From contig NZ_FPCH01000002.1 in assembly GCF_900116175.1 (NCBI RefSeq), positions 1,240,001 through 1,304,000 on the forward strand: a stretch of DNA of 64,000 nt. Reading direction: 5' to 3'. Positions 1 through 7,394 of the stretch are shown piece by piece (positions within the stretch are counted from its first letter, which is position 1; the number at the start of each line of letters is the position of its first letter). The DNA comes from Hyphomicrobium facile (GTDB taxonomy: Bacteria > Pseudomonadota > Alphaproteobacteria > Rhizobiales > Hyphomicrobiaceae). Below the pieces are notes generated by a model, which worked only from the letters and a program-made list of their open reading frames with translations, was not told the DNA's origin and did not search any database. A program made the translations under genes and the position numbers.

Positions 1-21
1 GAAAAAGCGGAGCGGGAACGA

Positions 22-414
22 ATGACGGCTATCAAGATCCGCATCGACTTTGAAGGCGAGCGCTACATCGGTCACGGACGCATTCAACTTCTCGAATTGA
101 TCGGGGAGCATGGATCCATCGCTCAGGCCGCGAAGGCCATGGGCATGTCCTACAAGCGCGCCTGGTATTTGATGGACGAGTTCGGCGCGATGTTCGCCGA
201 CCCGCTGATCGAACGCCAGCATGGCGGCCGTGGCGGCGGCGCCGCGAAGCTGACGCCGTTCGGCGCCGACCTCGTTCGACAGTATCGCCACATGGAGGCT
301 CAGGCACTCAGCGTTTTCGCCAAGCCGCTGGCGTCGATCGAGAAGCATCTTGCGCGCCCCAGCAAGAGCGATCCCAAACCGGCTAAGAAACCGCCTCAAT
401 CCGCACGCGCATGA
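22..414 (+). CDS. ModE-type winged-helix regulator, DNA-binding domain only
   Basis: This 130-residue protein matches the N-terminal LysR-like winged helix of ModE, the molybdate-responsive repressor. The helix-turn-helix lies at about residues 28-60, followed by the GGRGGGAA wing and a LTPFG segment typical of ModE. Classical ModE carries two C-terminal Mop domains that bind molybdate; none is present here, and the tail is a Lys/Pro/Ala-rich linker. The gene converges on modC with an 18-base gap, so it is not in the mod operon. By context it probably regulates modABC, but how it would sense molybdate is unclear. The ATG follows a purine-rich AGCGGGAACGA stretch. Confidence 0.85.
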   Translation: MTAIKIRIDFEGERYIGHGRIQLLELIGEHGSIAQAAKAMGMSYKRAWYLMDEFGAMFADPLIERQHGGRGGGAAKLTPFGADLVRQYRHMEAQALSVFAKPLASIEKHLARPSKSDPKPAKKPPQSARA

Positions 415-432
415 TCGCGCACCAATTCCGGA

Positions 433-1119
433 TTATGAGCCCAGCACCTCGGCGGCGGTTCCGGTGGAGACGACACGCCCGGCGTTGATCCGCACAACGC
501 GCAATGCGAGGCGGCGCACTTCTTCGACATTGTGGGTGACGTAAACGATCGGCACTGCGAGCTCGTCACGGATCCGCTCTATCAGGCTCATGATCTCACT
601 GCGGCGCGCATCGTCGAGTGCGGCCAGCGGTTCGTCCATCAGCAGGATGCGCGGCGAGGATAACAGGGCCCGCGCCAACGCAACGCGATGCCTTTCGCCG
701 CCCGAGAGCGTCGCCGGGCGCCGCTTCATCAGTGATCCGATGCCGAGAACTTCGACGATCACTTCAAGCGGAAGGCCTTGATCGTGCGTGCGGGTGAACC
801 ATTGTCCGAACTTGATGTTCTGCTGGACCGTCAAATGCGGAAAGAGTTGCGCGTCCTGAAAAACCACTCCGACGCGGCGCCGGTGCATCGGGATGAAGAT
901 CCCGGCCTCAGTATCCGTCAACACGTTACCCGCAACGACGATACGCCCGCGAGCGGGGCGCTGGACGCCGGCAATCAAATTGAGAATGCTTGTCTTACCC
1001 GAGCCCGAGGGGCCGAACAGCGCGGTCAGCGCGCTGTTGCTTTCGAAGTCAACATCGAGGGTGAAATCCGGCCGCCTTTGCAAAGCCCGGACGCTGAGCA
1101 GTGATTGCTTTTCCTTCAT
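433..1119 (-). CDS. modC: Molybdate ABC transporter ATPase lacking the Mop domain
   Basis: ModC is the cytoplasmic ATPase that powers molybdate import through ModB. In this 228-residue protein Walker A (GPSGSGKTS) is at 36-44, the Q-loop Gln at 88, the LSGGE signature at 138-142, Walker B (ILLMDE) at 158-163 and the H-loop His at 196. Family members are usually about 350 residues because of a C-terminal Mop/TOBE domain that binds oxyanion; this protein stops soon after the nucleotide-binding domain. I chose the ATG at 1119 because it overlaps the modB stop codon by four bases (ATGA), implying translational coupling. The reading frame stays open upstream, but that stretch lies in modB. Confidence 0.92.
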   Translation of the reverse strand: MKEKQSLLSVRALQRRPDFTLDVDFESNSALTALFGPSGSGKTSILNLIAGVQRPARGRIVVAGNVLTDTEAGIFIPMHRRRVGVVFQDAQLFPHLTVQQNIKFGQWFTRTHDQGLPLEVIVEVLGIGSLMKRRPATLSGGERHRVALARALLSSPRILLMDEPLAALDDARRSEIMSLIERIRDELAVPIVYVTHNVEEVRRLALRVVRINAGRVVSTGTAAEVLGS

Positions 1120-1814
1120 TCGAATACGGCAATGCGCCTTTGAATGCGGCGGTTCAACACTTCCGACAGGATGAGCGCCACCATGGCGATGACGATCGAA
1201 ACGCACGATAGCCGAAGTGCTTCCGACTCGCCCCCTGGAACTTGCGTAAAGGTGTAGATCGCCGACGGGATCGTCTGCGTCTCGCCGGGGATGTTCGAGA
1301 CGAACGTGATCGTCGCGCCGAATTCGCCCAACGCCTTTGCAAAACACAGAATTGCGCCGACCAAAACGCCGGGAAGAGCCAGCGGCAACGTCACGAGAAG
1401 GAAGGTCCAGTATGGGTTGGCGCCGAGCGTACCGGCGGCCGTCTCGAGCCGCCGGTCAATCGCTTCGAATGAAAGCCGTATCGCTCGCAGCATCAAGGGG
1501 AAACCCATGACGCCGCAAGCGAGTGCTGCGCCTGTCCACCGAAACGAAAACGTGATGCCGAAGAGGTCGTAAATTCCCTTTCCGAGCACACCTTGCTTGC
1601 CGAATGCCAGCAACAAAAAGTATCCCGTTACGACGGGCGGCAAGACGAGTGGCAGGTGCAGAAAACCGTCAAGGATGATCTTGCCTGGAAAGCGCCAGCG
1701 CGCCAGCGCGTAGGCGGCGAGAAGCGCAACCGGAAGACCGACCAGCGTTCCGACGGTGGCGACGCGTAGACTGAGCTCGATCGCCATCCACGCATCGGGA
1801 GAAAATCCAAACAC
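1116..1814 (-). CDS. modB: Molybdate ABC transporter permease
   Basis: This is the inner-membrane channel of the molybdate importer. The 232 residues contain about five or six hydrophobic segments and the binding-protein-dependent transport EAA loop around 'ETAAGTLGANPYWTFLLVTLP', which contacts ModC. The length is normal for ModB. The start is a GTG preceded by an AAGGCGGG stretch. It lies 43 bases after modA and overlaps modC by four bases, so modA-modB-modC form one leftward operon. Confidence 0.93.
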   Translation of the reverse strand: MFGFSPDAWMAIELSLRVATVGTLVGLPVALLAAYALARWRFPGKIILDGFLHLPLVLPPVVTGYFLLLAFGKQGVLGKGIYDLFGITFSFRWTGAALACGVMGFPLMLRAIRLSFEAIDRRLETAAGTLGANPYWTFLLVTLPLALPGVLVGAILCFAKALGEFGATITFVSNIPGETQTIPSAIYTFTQVPGGESEALRLSCVSIVIAMVALILSEVLNRRIQRRIAVFE

Positions 1815-1857
1815 TGACCCGCCTTTCGGTTTCTGCGCTTTCCGTGGTTCGACAGCG

Positions 1858-2664
1858 CTATTTGGCGATCGTGAACCCTTGCTTCGTGAAGAATGCCTGC
1901 GCTTCGGGAGACTTCAGATAGTCAATGAAAGCCTTGGCCGCATCGCCGTTCTTCGTCGCGCCGACAACGGCAACCGGATAGATGATCGGCGGGTGCGTGT
2001 CTTCGGGGAAGATGTCGACAATCTTAACTTTGGGTTCGGCGGTTGCATCGGTCTCGTAAACAATGCCGAGCGGCGCCTCACCCAGCGCTACGAGCGCAAG
2101 CGCTGCACGCACGTTGTCGGCCTGGGCGACTTTCGGTTCGACTGCGCTCCATACACCGAGCTTTTCGAGAGCGGCCGAGCCATACTTGCCGGCCGGAACC
2201 GACTTCACGTTCGCCATGGCGAGATGATTGTTGCCGAGTGCTTCGGCGAGCCGGAAATCCTTGCCGATCTTCAGGGAAACCGTGCTCGACTGCGGCGCGA
2301 TCAAAACGAGCCGATTGCCCAGGAGGTTGCTGCGCGTATCGTCCTTGATGAGCTTCGCCTTTTGAACGTAGTCCATCCAATCGAGGTCGGCAGAAACGAA
2401 GATGTCGGCTGGCGCGCCCTGCTCGATCTGTTTCGCAAGCGCGGACGATGCGGCGTAGGAGATTACGGCTTTATTGCCCGTGCTCTTTTCATATGCCGCG
2501 GCCGCGCCGTCCAAAGCGTTCTTGAGGCTGGCCGCCGCAAAGATCGTGACCGTGGTCGTGTCTGTCTTCTGGGCCTGAGCCTCGACGAAAAGCGCCGAGA
2601 CCAGCATCATTCCAGCTAGAGCAATCTTGAGCGATAGACGCGAAAAATTCAACGCTGCCTGCAT
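1858..2664 (-). CDS. modA: Molybdate-binding periplasmic protein
   Basis: ModA captures molybdate (and probably tungstate) in the periplasm and hands it to ModB. Residues 1-31 look like a Sec signal peptide ending near AQA. The mature protein starts with VTIFAAASLKNAL, the conserved ModA strand-helix that forms part of the anion pocket, and continues with GAPADIFVSAD and a later Tyr-containing GIVYETDA segment. The 268-residue length is usual. It is the first gene of modABC. The 207 bases upstream should hold the promoter, including an AT-rich imperfect dyad at 2690-2712. Confidence 0.94.
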   Translation of the reverse strand: MQAALNFSRLSLKIALAGMMLVSALFVEAQAQKTDTTTVTIFAAASLKNALDGAAAAYEKSTGNKAVISYAASSALAKQIEQGAPADIFVSADLDWMDYVQKAKLIKDDTRSNLLGNRLVLIAPQSSTVSLKIGKDFRLAEALGNNHLAMANVKSVPAGKYGSAALEKLGVWSAVEPKVAQADNVRAALALVALGEAPLGIVYETDATAEPKVKIVDIFPEDTHPPIIYPVAVVGATKNGDAAKAFIDYLKSPEAQAFFTKQGFTIAK

Positions 2665-2689
2665 TGCGGACAGTTCCCCGTATTGATTT

Positions 2690-2712
2690 CGATATAGCCG
2701 ACAGGATATCTA
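2690..2712. promoter_or_regulatory. Possible ModE operator upstream of modA
   Basis: About 26 bases upstream of the modA start there is an imperfect dyad in which CGATATA faces TATCTAG across ten bases (five of seven positions pair). ModE operators are AT-rich dyads built on TATA-containing half-sites, and the position fits a repressor site. The match is weak, so this is a candidate only. Confidence 0.25.
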
Positions 2713-2848
2713 GCTCCCGAGCGTTTGCAACGGGCTGTTTGAAGGTCTGCGGCCTGCCGCGCGTGACACATTGCCGGGAAATGACAGCCGGCACCCGGCG
2801 CACCCGATCCGGCGTCCGTTAGAAGCGTTCTTTATGACTATTAAAGCG

Positions 2849-2872
2849 GCGACGGCCCGGCGTTGCCGTCGC
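2849..2872 (-). terminator. Hairpin at the end of the MocR gene
   Basis: GCGACGGC and GCCGTCGC form a perfect eight-base stem around an eight-base loop, touching the MocR stop codon. On the minus strand it is followed only by a short, interrupted T-rich stretch, so it is at best a weak intrinsic terminator. It separates the MocR gene from the modA promoter. Confidence 0.45.
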
Positions 2873-4260
2873 TAGACGATTGCCTTCGCCGCGCCTGGGG
2901 GCTGAGACAGGAGGACTGCAAGCTGCTTCAAGGCATGAAGAAGCGCGTCACGATCGGGTGCGACGCCGAGCGACAGCCGCAGCGCTTCTGGCTCCTTCGG
3001 GCCGATGGCGAAGGCGGCTCCCGGAACAACCGAGATTCCCAGGCGACCTGCATGTTCGACAAAATTGGTGGCACGCCATTGAGGCGGCATGCGCATCCAG
3101 ATGTGTGAGGCGCATTTATCCGAAGCAACCTGCGCGCCGCCGAGCGCCGTCTTTGCGAGCTTTTGACGGGCGATGTTTTCTTCGCGGATTGCGAGGGCGA
3201 CATCATCCAGGATGCCGGTCGCGATCCAACGCGATGCAAGCGCCGCATTCAACGGCGGCACCATGAGGTTGACGGCCCTGATGACAGCTGCAAGCCGCGT
3301 CGCCTCAGCCGCGCTTGGCGCAACCACATAGGCAATGCGCAAAGCAGGACTTGCGCATTTCGATAACGTCGCGATGTGCCAAGTGATGTCCGGCGCCAAA
3401 GCCGCAATTGGCGTCAACGGATCGCTTTGCAGCGACGAATAGGGATCATCTTCGATGATCGTCACGTTGTACCTGCGTGCGATCGCGACGATTTCGTGCC
3501 GCCGCTCTTCCGATAACGTCGCCGTCGTCGGATTGTCTATCGCGGGTATGACGTAGAGAAGTTTTGGCGGCGCAGTCGCGCAGCACGCTTCGAACGACTG
3601 CGGATCGATGCCCTGCTCGTCCATCTCCAATGGCCTGAGCCTGAACCCGCGCTGCTGGGCGATGGCTTTCAGGCCGGGATAGGTTACAAAACCTGCAGCA
3701 ATGGAATCTCCCGGCGACGCGAGACATTCGCAGATTGCAAAAAGCGCGTTTTGAGCGCCATTGGTCAGAACGATCGACGCCGGCTTCACGTCGGGAATAC
3801 GCTGTCTCAGCCACACTGCGGCTGCGGCCCGATCGGACTCGCTGCCCGTGCTCTCCTGATAATGAAGGTTCAGCATCCCGCCCTCCTCAGAGAGGAGATT
3901 GGCGATGGTTTCGGGAATGAGGCGCTTGAGGTTGGCGGCCGCCGGCTGGGGCGGGATATTCATGCTGAGGTCGACGGCCGGCGTTGAGGCGGCGCCCAGC
4001 ATACGGCCGTCGTCTATGCGCCGTCGAATGAAGGTGCCACGTCCGGCATTTGCCTCGACGAGGCCCCGGCGCCGCGCCTCGTTGAATGCGCGCGTGACGG
4101 TCGTCAGATCGACACCGAGGATTTCCGCAATCATTCGCTGCGGCGGCAGCCGGTCACCGGGCTGAATGCGTCCCGACTTCAGGTCGATCTCGATGGCTTC
4201 GACGATGCCTCGATATTTGAGCTGTCCGCCCGCCGCTAACCAGGGCTCCCAAGATGACAT
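2872..4260 (-). CDS. MocR-family regulator (GntR winged helix fused to a PLP aminotransferase fold)
   Basis: Residues 1-80 are a GntR winged helix (LPPQRMIAEILGVDLTTVTR) and the remainder is a fold-type I aminotransferase domain. The PLP-site residues are visible: Asn243 in IDNPTT, Asp271 or 272 with Tyr274 in EDDPY, Schiff-base Lys301 in LSKCASPALR and Arg308. MocR proteins use PLP or amino-compound adducts to control transcription. A start at 4293 is possible but would place the codon inside an inverted repeat; the ATG at 4260 is preceded by GAAGGAGAA, so I prefer it (462 residues). The gene diverges from DUF983. The ligand and target cannot be deduced from sequence. Confidence 0.88.
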   Translation of the reverse strand: MSSWEPWLAAGGQLKYRGIVEAIEIDLKSGRIQPGDRLPPQRMIAEILGVDLTTVTRAFNEARRRGLVEANAGRGTFIRRRIDDGRMLGAASTPAVDLSMNIPPQPAAANLKRLIPETIANLLSEEGGMLNLHYQESTGSESDRAAAAVWLRQRIPDVKPASIVLTNGAQNALFAICECLASPGDSIAAGFVTYPGLKAIAQQRGFRLRPLEMDEQGIDPQSFEACCATAPPKLLYVIPAIDNPTTATLSEERRHEIVAIARRYNVTIIEDDPYSSLQSDPLTPIAALAPDITWHIATLSKCASPALRIAYVVAPSAAEATRLAAVIRAVNLMVPPLNAALASRWIATGILDDVALAIREENIARQKLAKTALGGAQVASDKCASHIWMRMPPQWRATNFVEHAGRLGISVVPGAAFAIGPKEPEALRLSLGVAPDRDALLHALKQLAVLLSQPPGAAKAIV

Positions 4261-4285
4261 AGCTGGAGGGTTCTCCTTCGATGAT

Positions 4286-4309
4286 CCATACATTAAATAA
4301 CATGTATGG
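4286..4309. promoter_or_regulatory. Perfect inverted repeat before the MocR gene
   Basis: CCATACAT at 4286-4293 and ATGTATGG at 4302-4309 form a perfect eight-base dyad with an eight-base spacer. It lies just upstream of the preferred MocR start. The CATACA core recurs at 4422 and 4453, so this is a plausible autoregulatory operator. Confidence 0.5.
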
Positions 4310-4421
4310 CCATGCAGGGATAGGGATATTCTACCGGTCCGATTGTGAAGCGGAATATTTTATCGTAAGCCTCTGATATCGCCTTATAATGTCGCGAAAA
4401 TCGCCATTATGGCGCAGGACG

Positions 4422-4460
4422 CATACAATGCTTTTCCCGCCTGCAAAGTTGCCATACAAT
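4422..4460. promoter_or_regulatory. Direct repeat CATACAAT upstream of DUF983
   Basis: CATACAAT occurs at 4422-4429 and again at 4453-4460, 31 bases apart, close to three helical turns. The second copy ends 31 bases before the DUF983 start. MocR regulators commonly bind spaced direct repeats, and the same core forms the dyad beside the divergent MocR gene, so the sites probably serve that regulator. Confidence 0.45.
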
Positions 4461-4491
4461 ACCCAGACATCAGTTAACGAAAGGAAACATC

Positions 4492-4908
4492 ATGTGCGGG
4501 GAACATAAGTGGCCGAAACTATCTCCGCTGAAGACGGGGATACGCGGCCTCTGCCCCCGATGCGGCAAGGGCAAAATCTTCGACGGCTTTCTGACGCTCA
4601 AGAAGGAATGCCCAGCCTGCGGACTAAGCTTGTCATTCGCCGATCCGGCGGATGGTCCTGCGTTTTTCGTGATCTGCTTTGCGTGCATCCCCAGTGCGGC
4701 GTTTGCCTGCTGGTTCGAGGTCGCCTACGGGCCTCCATTCTGGATGCACTTGCTGACCAGCTTCCCCATCATCCTGCTGACGTGCATTCCGCCGCTCAGG
4801 CCATTGAAGGGCTGGCTCGTCAATAGCCAATATTTCCACAAGGCCGAGGAAGGCCGTCTCGTCTTCGACAAACGAGAACAGCTGCGTCAACGCCAGGCCA
4901 GCACCTAG
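4492..4908 (+). CDS. DUF983 membrane protein with two CxxC pairs
   Basis: This 138-residue protein has the DUF983 arrangement. An N-terminal ribbon carries CPRC (Cys21, Cys24) and CPAC (Cys40, Cys43), likely a zinc site. Two hydrophobic helices follow at about residues 57-80 and 86-105, then a short basic cytoplasmic tail. The function of the family is not known to me. The start codon follows AAGGAAACATC. It is read away from the MocR gene across an intergenic region containing repeated CATACA sites, which suggests control by that regulator. Confidence 0.85.
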   Translation: MCGEHKWPKLSPLKTGIRGLCPRCGKGKIFDGFLTLKKECPACGLSLSFADPADGPAFFVICFACIPSAAFACWFEVAYGPPFWMHLLTSFPIILLTCIPPLRPLKGWLVNSQYFHKAEEGRLVFDKREQLRQRQAST

Positions 4909-4964
4909 CTGCGGTCGCTCTCTTCCCGTTGGGTCAATGGCATCGGCCGCCTATATTACGGCCG

Positions 4965-5609
4965 ATGCCGAGACGAGTGGATCCACGTCCGACCATACTG
5001 CTGACCGGGTTCGGTCCTTTTCCCGGCGTTCCGATGAACGCTTCGGGCGAACTCGCCCATAAGCTCGCGCGGACTGCGCGCAGAGTTCTTCCAGACTTTT
5101 GCTTCACCGTCGCAGTCCTTCCGACGGAGTGGAACAGAGCGCCCCGACTCATCGCCAACTTGCATGAGCGCCACCGGCCCCTTCTTGCCTTGCACTTCGG
5201 CGTCGCCGGAGCGGCAAAGACCATTCGGCTCGAGACTGAAGCGGCGAACTTTTGCCGAGCGGCTCCCGACGCAGCAGGCACGCTCCCCGCCGCGGCGCAA
5301 TTGGCGGAGGATGGTCCTGCGGTACGCCGATCGTCGATCGCCGCTCCGACGATCGCTGCGGCGTTGAACGCGAAAGGCTACCCCTCGTCCATTTCGAACG
5401 ACGCCGGCGGCTATCTCTGCAATGCCGTCCTCTATCACTCACTGGCGGCGGCGGAGGCGCGAGGAGATCACCGCGTGGGATTCGTACATATCCCTCAGGA
5501 TCTTTCCGAGCCACCGCTCGACATGACGGCCGTGTCGGCGGCGGCGCTCGAGATCATCAAAATCGCGCTCGATACGGCTACAGAGAAGACTTTGTTAACC
5601 CTGGTTTAA
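4965..5609 (+). CDS. Pyroglutamyl-peptidase I homologue (C15 family)
   Basis: C15 peptidases are cytoplasmic cysteine peptidases that remove N-terminal pyroglutamate. The 214-residue product begins with ILLTGFGPFPGVPMNAS, the family signature. The catalytic set can be placed as Glu90 or Glu92 in IRLETEAANF, Cys152 in GGYLCNAVLY and His175 in GFVHIP. No convincing ribosome-binding site is seen. The ATG at 4965 fits the family N-terminus better than the in-frame start at 4929. It is somewhat diverged from characterised enzymes, so the substrate is an assumption. Confidence 0.82.
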   Translation: MPRRVDPRPTILLTGFGPFPGVPMNASGELAHKLARTARRVLPDFCFTVAVLPTEWNRAPRLIANLHERHRPLLALHFGVAGAAKTIRLETEAANFCRAAPDAAGTLPAAAQLAEDGPAVRRSSIAAPTIAAALNAKGYPSSISNDAGGYLCNAVLYHSLAAAEARGDHRVGFVHIPQDLSEPPLDMTAVSAAALEIIKIALDTATEKTLLTLV

Positions 5610-5674
5610 CGACTCTCGCGGCTCGCTCATTTCGTTGCTTTTGCGCGATGCAAAGCGGGGAACGGGAAGCCGCC

Positions 5675-7042
5675 ATGACCTTCGATCGTCGTTCCGTCTT
5701 GGGAGCCGGGCTTGGACTGGGCGCTGCGGCGACAGTCGTTCACGCCGCAGACAAGCGCCCGGTTACGTCTCCCGGCACCCCACCTGCTGCCGCGAGCGAT
5801 CTTGCGCCTCGCCTCGTACCCAACGACGTCCAGGACCAGACAGCGGCGCTGCAGGCTATCATCGACGCTGCGGCCAAAGCGGACACGCCGGTCATCCTGC
5901 CGTCCGGGACTTTCATCGTCAGCGACCTCAAACTTCGCATGGGAACGCGGCTCATCGGCAGCGCCCGGGCGACGATCCTCGCCTACGGCGGCGGCGACGC
6001 CTTCGTGACGGCAGACAACACCGACGGTCTCGCTATCAAGGGCATCGTGTTCGACTGCGCCTATAAGACGTTCGACAGGACGCGCGCGGATGGCGCCGTC
6101 ACGATCTCGCGTTCCAAGGATCTCCGCCTGAGCGAACTCGAAATCCGCAACAGTGCCGCCAACGGGCTTTCGCTCTTCGCGTGCGGCGGACATATCAACG
6201 ACGTCACGATAACGGGCGCCCTCGACGCCGGGTTGAAGAGCCTCGACGCCGTTGGGATCGACATCAAAGGCAACACGATCTCGGACTGCGGGAACAACGG
6301 CATTCTCGTCTGGCGATCTGCACCGGGCGAAGACGGCTCCATCGTTTCCGGCAATCGCATCTCGAAAATTCGCAGCGCTTCGGGCGGCACGGGCGAATAC
6401 GGGAACGGCATCAACGTGTTTCGCGCCGGCAGCGTACTCGTCAGCGGCAACCGCATTTCGGACTGCGCGTACACGGCCGTCCGAGGCAATTCCGCCTCGA
6501 ATATCCAGATCATCGCCAACAGTTGCGAGCGGCTCGGCGAGGTTGCTCTCTACGCCGAATTCGGGTTCCAGGGCGCCATCATTGCAAACAATGTCGTCGA
6601 TACCGCGGCGACGGGCATTTCGGTGACGAATTTCAATGAGGGCGGCCGCCTTGCCGTCATTCAAGGCAACCTCATTCGCAACCTCTTCCGGCGCGAACAG
6701 GAACCGCAAGACAAGCGCGGCGAGGGCATCGGCGTCGAGGCCGATGCGGTGGTCTCCGGTAATACCATTGAGAACGCGCCGACCGTCGGCATTCAGATCG
6801 GCTGGGGGTCGTTCATGCGAGACGTTGCGGCGACCGGGAACGTCATTCGCCATGCGCGCGTCGGCATATCGGTTACCGGCGCGGGCGACGCTGGGAAATG
6901 CCTCATCGCGAACAATCTGATTTCGAACGCCCAGGACGGCGCCATCCGTGAAATGGAATTCGGCAAGATGACGGGGCCGGATCTCATCGATCGGCAGGGC
7001 GCCAGCAATCGCGTGCAGCTCGCGGGCAACATCGCCGTTTAA
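5675..7042 (+). CDS. Tat-exported parallel beta-helix protein, TIGR03808-like
   Basis: The protein (455 residues) opens with the twin-arginine motif FDRRSVLG followed by an Ala/Gly-rich hydrophobic stretch and AHA-ADK, so export by Tat is expected. The body is a run of right-handed beta-helix rungs with repeated NxI/GN patterns such as ISGNRIS and IQGNLIRNL, as in pectate-lyase-like folds. It fits the alphaproteobacterial family TIGR03808, whose function is not established. The ATG at 5675 has GGGAACGGGA before it. The frame is open further upstream, but that part overlaps the preceding gene and looks like non-coding shadow. No catalytic residues can be assigned. Confidence 0.85.
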   Translation: MTFDRRSVLGAGLGLGAAATVVHAADKRPVTSPGTPPAAASDLAPRLVPNDVQDQTAALQAIIDAAAKADTPVILPSGTFIVSDLKLRMGTRLIGSARATILAYGGGDAFVTADNTDGLAIKGIVFDCAYKTFDRTRADGAVTISRSKDLRLSELEIRNSAANGLSLFACGGHINDVTITGALDAGLKSLDAVGIDIKGNTISDCGNNGILVWRSAPGEDGSIVSGNRISKIRSASGGTGEYGNGINVFRAGSVLVSGNRISDCAYTAVRGNSASNIQIIANSCERLGEVALYAEFGFQGAIIANNVVDTAATGISVTNFNEGGRLAVIQGNLIRNLFRREQEPQDKRGEGIGVEADAVVSGNTIENAPTVGIQIGWGSFMRDVAATGNVIRHARVGISVTGAGDAGKCLIANNLISNAQDGAIREMEFGKMTGPDLIDRQGASNRVQLAGNIAV

Positions 7043-7394
7043 CGGCAACGGGCGGCGGAAAAGCGCGCCGCGTAGTTCGATCGATTTTTTGACTGGGTTT
7101 CTTCTTAGGGCTGGCCCGGCCAAGGGGAAGACGGGGGGATGTCTTGGGGCTTGGCCGGGCTCAGCAGGTTCTGGTGTTGCACGGGGGGAAGTGTCATCAC
7201 CAGCTTGAGGACACACTAGCCCGACAAAGATGAACTCATTCTGAACGTGGGATTAAAAAGTCGCAACGTTCAGTTGTCTGAAACCTCCCAATTGAATCAA
7301 CGGGTTTTTCGTGTTGCAGCGGCGGAAGCTGCAAAAGCCACGGTCGAATCAGGCTAGCGTCCCGGCATCGACGTTCTGAGCACAGGTTTTCCCG
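7043..7394. other. 352-base intergenic region with a nested hairpin
   Basis: No gene is supported here. The region holds a T-rich stretch at 7085-7105, the nested hairpin at 7114-7160, and two related 20-base segments at about 7174 and 7311 that share GTGTTGC and GGAAG. The right-hand part should contain the recQ promoter, although no clear -35/-10 pair is evident. Confidence 0.5.
7114..7160 (+). terminator. Nested hairpin after the beta-helix gene
   Basis: GCCCGGCCAAG (7114-7124) pairs perfectly with CTTGGCCGGGC (7150-7160), and inside it AAGAC (7128-7132) pairs with GTCTT (7141-7145). The total is 16 base pairs in two stacked helices separated by G-rich bulges. It lies 71 bases after the beta-helix stop. 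There is no T-run immediately after, so a Rho-independent role is possible but not certain; a structured RNA or protein-binding site is an alternative. Confidence 0.45.

Noticed and set aside
5252-5674. Open frame extending the beta-helix protein by 141 residues upstream
   Set aside because: It lies within the pyroglutamyl-peptidase gene, is Arg-rich, and the twin-arginine motif must be N-terminal; the ATG at 5675 has a suitable binding site.
5627-7216. 529-residue open frame on the minus strand opposite the beta-helix gene
   Set aside because: It mirrors the codon bias of the plus-strand gene, has no recognisable domain, and the plus-strand protein is clearly real.
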